Source: Helianthus annuus
Lineage: Eukaryota > Streptophyta > Magnoliopsida > Asterales > Asteraceae
Reading direction: 5' to 3'
NCBI RefSeq assembly: GCF_002127325.2
Contig: NC_035448.2
Coordinates: forward strand, 125,710,561 to 125,774,560
DNA length: 64,000 bases
Shown here: one piece after another, positions 57,511 to 64,000 of the stretch
Numbering within the stretch: the first letter of the stretch is position 1
Layout: each line of letters starts with the position of its first letter
The notes under the pieces: generated by a model
Seen by the model: the letters and a program-made list of their open reading frames with translations, nothing else
Databases searched by the model: none
What the model was told of the DNA's origin: nothing
Program-made: the position numbers and the translations under genes

Positions 57511-58297
57511 TGTTAGGATCCGAGGCTCTCATGATTGTGTTTGTTTGTAATAAATGAACAAATTAATAGAAATGAACTGAGTTTAAGTGCAGCGGAAATG
57601 AACAACAAACTTTGTAAACACAATCAAAGAGAAAATAGTTTTTCGTAAACACATGCTTCTCATTAGTGGAATGATTACAAATCAAATGATTACATACATG
57701 CTTACATACTAAACTCCCCCTCAGCCTGATACTCCCTGGTTGATCGTACAAGATGAAAGGAGATGAGCAAAAAGCTTGAAGCTCTAATAGAACAGTACAG
57801 GTACTGCTCTATTTATAGTACAAATCAAACCACTGAGAATCAAAGCTGACGTCACCATGAAAGTGACATCTAACAACCTAACAAACTCTAACCACTGATC
57901 TATTAACCACTGACAATACAAACACTGATTACATTCTAACCACTGAAATATAAACACTGACTCTTCATACAACTGTTGTGGTCTAACCACTAATGTTGAG
58001 CATCAATACTTTCTTCAAAGGGTAATCAGACCTTGAATGGGCAGTGCTTTGATCTTCAACAGTGCTTGGAACCCATCAGTAGTTTGAGCTTCAATCTTTA
58101 TGCTTCATCAGTGTTTTGACTTAACAGTAGTTTACAAGATCGGCAGTTGTTGAGAAGGGCAGTACGTGGAGCATATCAGATATTGGAGCCACTGTCAAGG
58201 GAAAGTTTAGTGCAAACCGCTCCTTATGATGAATCCACTGTTCTGAACCAGTTTTGGCTTTACATCATTTGTTCCTCTGTAGGGTTCAATCCCAACA
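57511..58297 (-). repeat. Element I 5' LTR
   Basis: 787 bp; minus-strand start TGTTGGGATTG at 58297 and end GGATCCTAACA at 57511. Minus-strand TATA box at 57809-57818. It differs from the other LTR by several substitutions and short indels. Confidence 0.9.
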
Positions 58298-58456
58298 GGA
58301 GATCACGGGGTTTGTCCCGAAACTTGAAATAAAATAATTGGGTATTTTCAGTTTAAACGATCCTATTAAAATTTCCGCTGCCAAATCAACCACCAATACC
58401 GCGGGTTTTCTGTCCCGCGGCTTCCGAACCGGGCAACTGGGTCGAGGGTCGTGACA

Positions 58457-60726
58457 TCTCTGCAACCCTGCAAGATTTAATAGACTCCTAAACAAACAGA
58501 TGACGCCATTTTTCCACGAATGGAAGATCATCCACCCAGTTGTCTAACCAAAAACAAATATCCACTCGGTTCCCCACTTTACCCAGAATCACCCGATTTA
58601 TATTTTTCCCATTAAGTTTCATTTTGGATATCGGTTACACAATATTAATCCAGCACCCCGCATAGTTGTCATTTAGTGGTAGAAAACCTCTTTGTTTGTT
58701 TACAATACGCAACGCAACGCTTAATCTGACTCGCAAAACGAACTGAGGGCAGAAACTGGAAAAGATGTGATTGACCGAATGGCAATCCGATTGGATGACC
58801 ATCCGATCAGATGACCATCCGATCGGAGGGCCACCCGATCGAACCACCATCCGATCTGTGCCGTACCGCCTCATTCCACACTCTTGCACTATAAATAGGA
58901 CCTGTCACATCATTCTTCACTGATGTGACAACCTCCTTCGACCAGACGCACGCTCTCTCACTTTTCTTCCATTTCTCGGCGATTTTGGTATGTTTTACAC
59001 TGGATTCCTGTACATCTTTGATCGATACACAATCCTCTACATGATTCTTTTTTGAAATCACACTTTCCACCATGAAATCTCTAAGATTTGAACTCTTGTG
59101 TATGACATCATCATGGCGGTTTGTACCAAACAGTTGGGTGATGTCATTTCCGTCAAGATCTAACTCAGATCAAAGGAATTTCATGTGTTTCACACCGAAT
59201 CTTTACTAAATCTTAACTTTTTAGTTAAAACTCATGTTTTCCTCCATCTTTCTTAAAATTTTTACTAAAAACAGTGGAATCTAGACCCAAACGGCCTGTA
59301 GACTTGATGATTAGTCTGGAGTCGACTTGGGAATGGATTATCGCCGGAGAAGATGACCGGAGTACGGATTCCGACATGAACACCGTCAAGAACAGACACC
59401 TAATCAGACGGGGTGATTCCCATCCGATCAGACAGGCTGAGCCTTGATGTGTTTACCATAGTCCCAATGCGTACCATGCCGTCATCATTAAACTCAAGAC
59501 GTAAAAATTTTACAAGGTTGCAAAAGGAACGAGTTCACCTCAATCGAAAGGCAATCCGATCGGACTGCCGTCCGATCGAACAACCATCCGATCAAAGTGG
59601 CAATGTGACTTATAACCTTCAAACACTTGATCTATTTTGAATCAGAAACTTTGAACTTTGGAAACTTGCACACGAAGGGTCATTCGATCAAACGGTCATC
59701 CGATCGGATGACCTTCCGATCGAAAGACCTGGTTTAAACACTTGGTATTAAGGATAATCCTTTTAGAAACTTATCATGGAACGAGTGACCATTCGATCGA
59801 ATGGCCATCCGTACGGATGACCATCCGGTCGGATGGCATTCCATCCCACTCACATATTTCATCCAACCGGATGACCATCCGACCGGATCGCCATATGATC
59901 AGGTGACTGATTCGAAACTGGCACAATTCTTGTATGTTGTCCGACGCTTATCTATTGTACTCTAATCAGGCTAATCCTAAGAGCTCCCTTTGATCCAATA
60001 ACAGTGTTACTATTAAGCAATCACTGTGAGTATACTTGATCCCCTTTCGTTTTAAACTTTTTGGATGCAACATGTATTCTATGAAACTTGTAACTTAATA
60101 CTTTTGAATCTAAACTCTATCCTATGTGAATGTGAAACTTGTGATTCTTGATTCTTGACTCTTTATGCTATGTGAACGTTTAATCCTTGGGTGTAGTTCC
60201 GCCTTAACAATAGTAGCACTATAGGAAGATGCACCCACCCGTTATTCTTGGGGGTATTGTTAGAAGGATTCTTGTTTTCCTTGAGTCTTGGGAAAACACC
60301 TAAAGCATCGGGTCACTTGGGCTATCACTTGGACTGCGAACACTAGCATGGCAGAAACTATTTTTATCATTTACATGATGGATATGAGTTCTTTTAATCT
60401 ATTATGCTATATATTCAAATTTGTATACTCGCCAGTACGTTTTTGTACTGACTTTATTTTAATACATGTTGCAGGCTGATAGGATGCTGATTCTCAAGAA
60501 AACAAGCTGGGATTGATGCTTAGAAACTCGCCTAGTTAATCTAGAAACTTGAAACAATGTTTGTTGTTATATTCGGTACTTTGGTTTTGTGGTTGATGCT
60601 TTATGACATTGTTATCATGAAACTTAACTAATTACTACTGAAACTATTAGTGTTATGGAAACTCTCGAGCAATCTGAACGCTTAGTGCCGCACCCCGATG
60701 TTTCCGCCATCGGTTGGGGTGTGACA
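58457..60726 (+). repeat. Element J 5' LTR, 5' end missing
   Basis: Ends TTGGGGTGTGACA. TATA box TATAAATAGG at 58890-58899. About 2.3 kb remains. It carries many GATCGGATG/CATCCGATC words. The end is similar to that of the 3.3-kb solo LTR at 32530-35834. Confidence 0.8.
58780..59905. repeat. Palindromic GATCGGATG...CATCCGATC clusters in J LTR
   Basis: Four clusters (58780-58855, 59545-59600, 59685-59725, 59785-59905) built from GGATGACCATCCGATCG-type units; each unit is nearly self-complementary. Units vary by one or two bases and are irregularly spaced, so they are not a CRISPR array. Confidence 0.8.
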
Positions 60727-60729
60727 GAT

Positions 60730-60742
60730 TGGTATCAGAGCC
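60730..60742 (+). other. Primer binding site of element J
   Basis: TGGTATCAGAGCC, 3 bases after the LTR end; complementary to initiator Met tRNA. Confidence 0.9.
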
Positions 60743-61566
60743 ATAACTATAGGGAATTAGGATAAGTAGAAATACTTGCCCTAGTCTATAGTCCTAGGAA
60801 TCTTGACTCTTATATGTTGTTTAAGACTTATGCATTCTACCGTATCTGCTTCCTAGCAGCACATTTCCTGTTAAATTTACCTGCCTTTCCTGATGTTGAC
60901 TCAATATACACTTGAAAACTTTGGAAACACTGCTAAACAGTGTTTGTATTTTGCACGAAATTTGCCCTCAAGCCAGGAGTGACATCTGAACCTTGATGGG
61001 AACTTTCCTTACTTTATTCTAGAAGGTCTTATCTGTTGAAAAGTACCGACGCTATTAGGGTACGATGTTGTCAAGATAGAGGTGAAACTCAGACCTTGAT
61101 AACTAGTCCCACTCTTTGATTTTAATGTCTCGCCAAAGTCTCAAAATTCCCAATCAATTAGGAACGTGGAATGACCAAAAGGACGAATATCGTAGGCCTA
61201 ACATCGATGACGTATTTGTCTAAGTAAGCCATGACACGTTGCCTCAATTCGAAAGGGGTTCGATTCACTTTGGTTAGTCACTGTTCCTCTACCCGGAACA
61301 ATCCTATGTTTTATGAGCCTATCTTTTATGTTATCCCGATTTTATATATGGATTTAAACTTGACTCTTCAGTTATTCAGAGACTTTCAACACGAATCACA
61401 CGAATGTCCGCAATCTAAAACTCTAATTAATCTCTCAGAATCAAACTAAATTTAAGAAGCTTTGTTCATCATGTCAAACTGTGTGAGAATCTTGATCGAC
61501 TTTGATACTATGTGAAGCTATCTGATGAATCTATGTGTTATTGTGGTTGTAAAACACTAAACGTAT

Positions 61567-61683
61567 CATGGCATAGAAATACGAGACAGAAGTGACATGT
61601 CTGAAACATGGTGGATACGCCGCTGGTACTTCCTATATATAAGGGTTTCCGATATGTTACCAACTTTCGTACCAGATGCCATG
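61567..61683 (+). ncRNA. Candidate structured element, copy 1
   Basis: Core 61609-61643. Inner stem GAAAC (61603-61607) with GTTTC (61645-61649); next stem TGACAT with ATGTTA; outer stem CATGGCAT (61567-61574) with ATGCCATG (61676-61683), 8 bp perfect. Confidence 0.5.
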
Positions 61684-61839
61684 CGAAACTTAGTGTTTGC
61701 AGACCGGTGATGAGATTGTTGAACTCTAAAACTATGGCAAACTACTCGTGTAATCTATGTGTAACCTATGTGTAATCTAGCATAAACTATGTGTAATCTA
61801 TGTATGTGTTGTTTTGAGTAACAAAATATGAAACGTAGC

Positions 61840-61955
61840 CTAGCGCCGAAGACAAGGCGGACATGGCATGTCCGAAGCATGGTGGATACGTCGTTCGTAC
61901 TTCCTATATATAAGTGTTTCTGGCATGTTACTGAACCTTCGTACCACGCGCTAAG
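61840..61955 (+). ncRNA. Candidate structured element, copy 2
   Basis: Core 61880-61914 (variant ACGTCGTTCG in place of ACGCCGCTGG). Inner stem GAAGCA (61874-61879) with TGTTTC (61915-61920), one G-U; then GACATG with CATGTT; outer TAGCG with CGCTA. Confidence 0.5.
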
Positions 61956-62059
61956 TGAAGTTCGTAGTTTTGCGGACTCGGGTTGAAGTTGTTGAATCTA
62001 TTTGGTTAATCTATGTGTAAGTCTTGTGAGAATAATGGAATTTATGTTATGGTTGGCGA

Positions 62060-62178
62060 AGCACGACACCGATGACGAGACGGACATGGCATGATTGAAG
62101 CATGGTGGATACGCCGCTGGTACTTCCTATATATAAGTGCTTCCATAATGTTGTCGAACTTTCGTAGCACGTATCGTG
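62060..62178 (+). ncRNA. Candidate structured element, copy 3
   Basis: Core 62103-62137. Inner stem GAAGCA (62097-62102) with TGCTTC (62138-62143), all Watson-Crick; then GACAT with ATGTT; outer CACGA with TCGTG. Confidence 0.5.
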
Positions 62179-62319
62179 TGGGGATTTGTTGTTTGTGGAT
62201 TTTGGTGAGATGGTTGAACACTAATCTATGTGAAGCTATTGGGTTAATCTATGTGTGTATGATGATGATGATGATGAGTGTGATGTTATGTTTGGCAATT
62301 GCGACACGTAACATGACAC

Positions 62320-62420
62320 TGAATACGAGGCAGAAGCGATGCGCCCGAAGCGTGGTGGATACGCCGCTGGTACTTCCTATATATAAGCGCTTCTAACACG
62401 TTGCCAAGTCTCGTACAATG
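62320..62420 (+). ncRNA. Candidate structured element, copy 4
   Basis: Core 62353-62387. Inner stem GAAGCG (62347-62352) with CGCTTC (62388-62393): relative to copy 3 the innermost A-U is replaced by G-C on both sides. Then GCGATG with CGTTGC, and ACGAG with CTCGT. Confidence 0.55.
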
Positions 62421-62615
62421 TGCCATGCGAAGGTCGTGGGTTTGCGGTGTGAATCTATTGGAATCTACTGGAACCTATGTGAAACTTGTTGGAAACTCGA
62501 ATCTTTAAACTACATGAAACTTGCGGATTTTTGAGTCTTAAGCTGTCGTGTATGAATCTATATACTGTGAGACTTTGTGATCTAGACTTATACGATCCTC
62601 TTGTTGGATCTTTAG

Positions 62616-64000
62616 ATGTCATCTCGTAAGCTATCCGACACTCTCAAGAGATCCAGGGAGAAGTCTCAGAAAAAGATGATGTCCTTCATGGCCGACCAGA
62701 TCGCTCGAGTCGTGCCAAAGATCGTCTCTGAGATCCAAGGATCGAACACTCCACCCTCTTCTGTTGACTCTAAGACAAAGAAAGAGAAGCCTACAAAGTT
62801 CAGCTACAAGCACTTTGTCTCTTGCAACCCTAAGCCTTTCACGGGCAGTGATGGAGTGACTGCTATGCTGGAATGGTTTGACAGCATCGAGGTTACCTTC
62901 ATTAACAGCGAGTGCCCAGAGCATCTAAAGACTAGGAGTGCAACGGGATTGTTTCAAGGCAGAGCTCTAGAGTGGTGGTCAAATAACAGAAACATCTGTT
63001 CTAACGAAGAAGGCTATGCTCTTCCATGGGCTGAGGTGCGAGAATTAATGATGCTTGAATTTTGCCCTCCTCATGAACAACTGAAGCTTGAAGAAGAGTT
63101 CTGGCACTTGAAGCAGATTGGTGATGACAATCTGGCTTATACTACCCGTTTTAAACAACTCAGCTTAATCGTGCCTCACTTGGTTTCTACTCCTAACGCA
63201 TGATAACCAAGTACATCAATGGGTTGCCTCCTGCTATGAGAGATTCGAATGAAGCAGCTCGGCTCGAGACAATTGAAGAAGTTTATCGTCTGGCAGCAAG
63301 CTTGAACAACAATCGCATACGTAATAAACAGTTTGGAAACTTCACCCCTTCGAATACAGCGAATCAAGTTACCCAGCAACCTAGAGGCGGCAAAAACAAG
63401 AAGAGAAAGTCATAGGGTTCAGGATGCAATGCGATTGTTCCTGCTGTAAACCCTGCTGCTAAGCCTGCTCCTGCTACTGCTGTTCCAACCCCTCCTACTC
63501 CTGAAATCAAAAAGTAGTACATTGGACCTCATCCTAAGTGTGCAACATGCAACTTTCATCACCCTACTACTTCAGCTTGTCGTTTGTGTGCCAACTGCAA
63601 TCGCTATGGTCACACGACTCCTTATTGCCGTCAAGTTAACCCGGCCTAACCAGCTCAGTAAGCCCCAATTCAGGCCGTTCTACCAACTCTCCCAGCTCCT
63701 CCACAAAATCCTAGACCAGTAAACGCAGTTCGTGCATGCTACAAGTGTGGAGACACTACTCATCTCTGTAACCAGTGTCCGCAGCTAAACCATGAGCAAC
63801 AGCCAGCCGCTCGTGGACGAGCATTCAACCTCAATGTTAATCAGGCTCGTAACGACAATAACGTCGTTAATGGTACGTTCCTCGTCAATAATCTTTACGC
63901 TTCGATACTATTTGATACTGGTGCCGACAGAAGTTTTGTGTCCGTAGAATTTGAGTCTTTGTTAAATTGTGCACGCTCGAAACTACCTAAGTCATTCTCT
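62616..64000 (+). pseudogene. gag: Element J gag and start of protease, broken
   Basis: First frame 62616-63203: Lys/Ser-rich start MSSRKLSDTLKRSREKSQKK, then the gag core (SYKHFVSCNPKPFTGSDGVT, GRALEWWSNN, FKQLSLIVPHL). A frameshift near 63195 moves to the frame of YINGLPPAMRD. TAG 63413-63415, a TAG near 63513 and TAAs near 63646 interrupt a Pro/Ala-rich linker and a Cys/His-rich region (CATCNFHHPTTSACRLCANC, CNRYGHTTPYC), followed by a finger CYKCGDTTHLC. The protease active site LFDTGADRSFVS is intact. The window ends inside the protease. Confidence 0.85.

Larger units (their letters stand above)
51463..58297 (-). mobile_element. Element I: Ty1/copia-type retrotransposon, mostly decayed
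   Basis: 6835 bp, TSD GGAGA. Orientation is minus: PBS (TGGTATCAGAACC) lies next to the right LTR and a polypurine tract CCAGGGGGAGAT next to the left LTR. LTRs are 51463-52232 (770 bp) and 57511-58297 (787 bp). The internal region holds a fairly well-preserved Pro/Ser/Thr-rich ORF near the 3' LTR and only a scrap of RT. ACCACTGA/CAGTGGTT words recur in LTR and interior. Confidence 0.85.
46109..58456 (+). mobile_element. Element F: Tekay/Del-like chromovirus, 5' end replaced by an E-type LTR
   Basis: Gag-pol 46109-50301, polypurine tract, and a 3' LTR in two pieces (50338-51462, 58303-58456). The 5' LTR, PBS, upstream ORFs and the first part of gag are missing: an E-type LTR is fused directly to gag. 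It is the same family as D by protein and LTR, but a different subfamily. The left TSD is lost. It ends against element J's LTR at 58457, so it probably inserted there. Confidence 0.8.
60743..62615 (+). other. Element J leader between PBS and gag
   Basis: Non-coding, 1.87 kb, with no ORF worth reporting. Its right half holds four copies of the covarying stem-loop at spacings of 271, 223 and 250 bp. Between copies, 'AATCTATGTG' words recur. This is the region where packaging or dimerisation signals lie in retroelements. Confidence 0.6.
58457..64000 (+). mobile_element. Element J: Ty3/gypsy retrotransposon, running off the window
   Basis: LTR remnant to 60726, initiator-Met PBS, a 1.9-kb leader with four copies of a structured motif, gag from 62616 and protease (LFDTGADRSF) near 63915. 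The LTR's start is not seen because element F abuts at 58457; TCTCT at 58457-58461 would be F's right TSD if F inserted here. Gag resembles that of Tekay/Del-type chromoviruses (KHFVSCNPKPFTGSDGVTA). Confidence 0.85.

Noticed and set aside
61567..62420. Hammerhead ribozyme in the repeated stem-loop
   Set aside because: The core lacks the CUGANGA and GAAA boxes of hammerheads; any catalytic role would need a different fold.

Overview
This is a plant nuclear window made entirely of LTR retrotransposons nested inside one another. I see no host gene, tRNA, rRNA or organellar sequence. The plant assignment rests on TG...CA LTRs with 5-bp target duplications, initiator-Met-type primer sites, Ty3/gypsy polyproteins of the Tat (dual RNase H) and chromovirus types, and Ty1/copia remnants. 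A eudicot, possibly Asteraceae, fits the flavour of the proteins, but that is only a guess.

Left part (1-26725): three related Tat-lineage elements. Element A (+ strand, 1-4115) shows only its 3' end: a 23-bp tandem array, an intact four-exon antisense gene with its own TATA box, and the 3' LTR. It abuts element B (- strand, 4116-9149), which has a 5' LTR, PBS, gag-protease and pol cut off in RNase H. B's LTR lies against the protease of element C (+ strand, 9150-26725), which has decayed pol, an antisense gene and a 3' LTR. In both B and C, gag-pro and pol are separated by one in-frame UAG followed by CAA UUA, the type I readthrough context. Element D (13991-23957), a chromovirus, sits inside C with TSD CTAGG. 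It has two unrecognised ORFs before gag and an unusual three-LTR structure made by a microhomology-joined duplication.

Middle part (26726-50337): the left LTR of element E is truncated by C. A 1.8-kb E-type LTR joined directly to a D-like gag occurs twice (26726-31421 and 38626-46900), which indicates a tandem duplication. Copy 1 later received a minus-strand solo LTR (28806-30976). The stretch between the copies received a 3.3-kb solo LTR (32530-35834). Copy 2 received a gag-only copia element H (38921-44591). Copy 2 continues into the broken gag-pol of element F.

Right part (50338-64000): F's 3' LTR is split by a minus-strand copia element I (51463-58297, TSD GGAGA). It is followed by element J (LTR remnant 58457-60726, PBS, 1.9-kb leader, gag and protease running off the window).

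The most striking unexplained signal is a 35-nt core flanked by covarying stems. It occurs four times in J's leader and once, with a 17-bp stem, in the 3.3-kb solo LTR. Next in interest are the conserved leaky-stop context, the intact spliced antisense gene of A, the extra ORFs of D, and the way each family is saturated with its own short motif.
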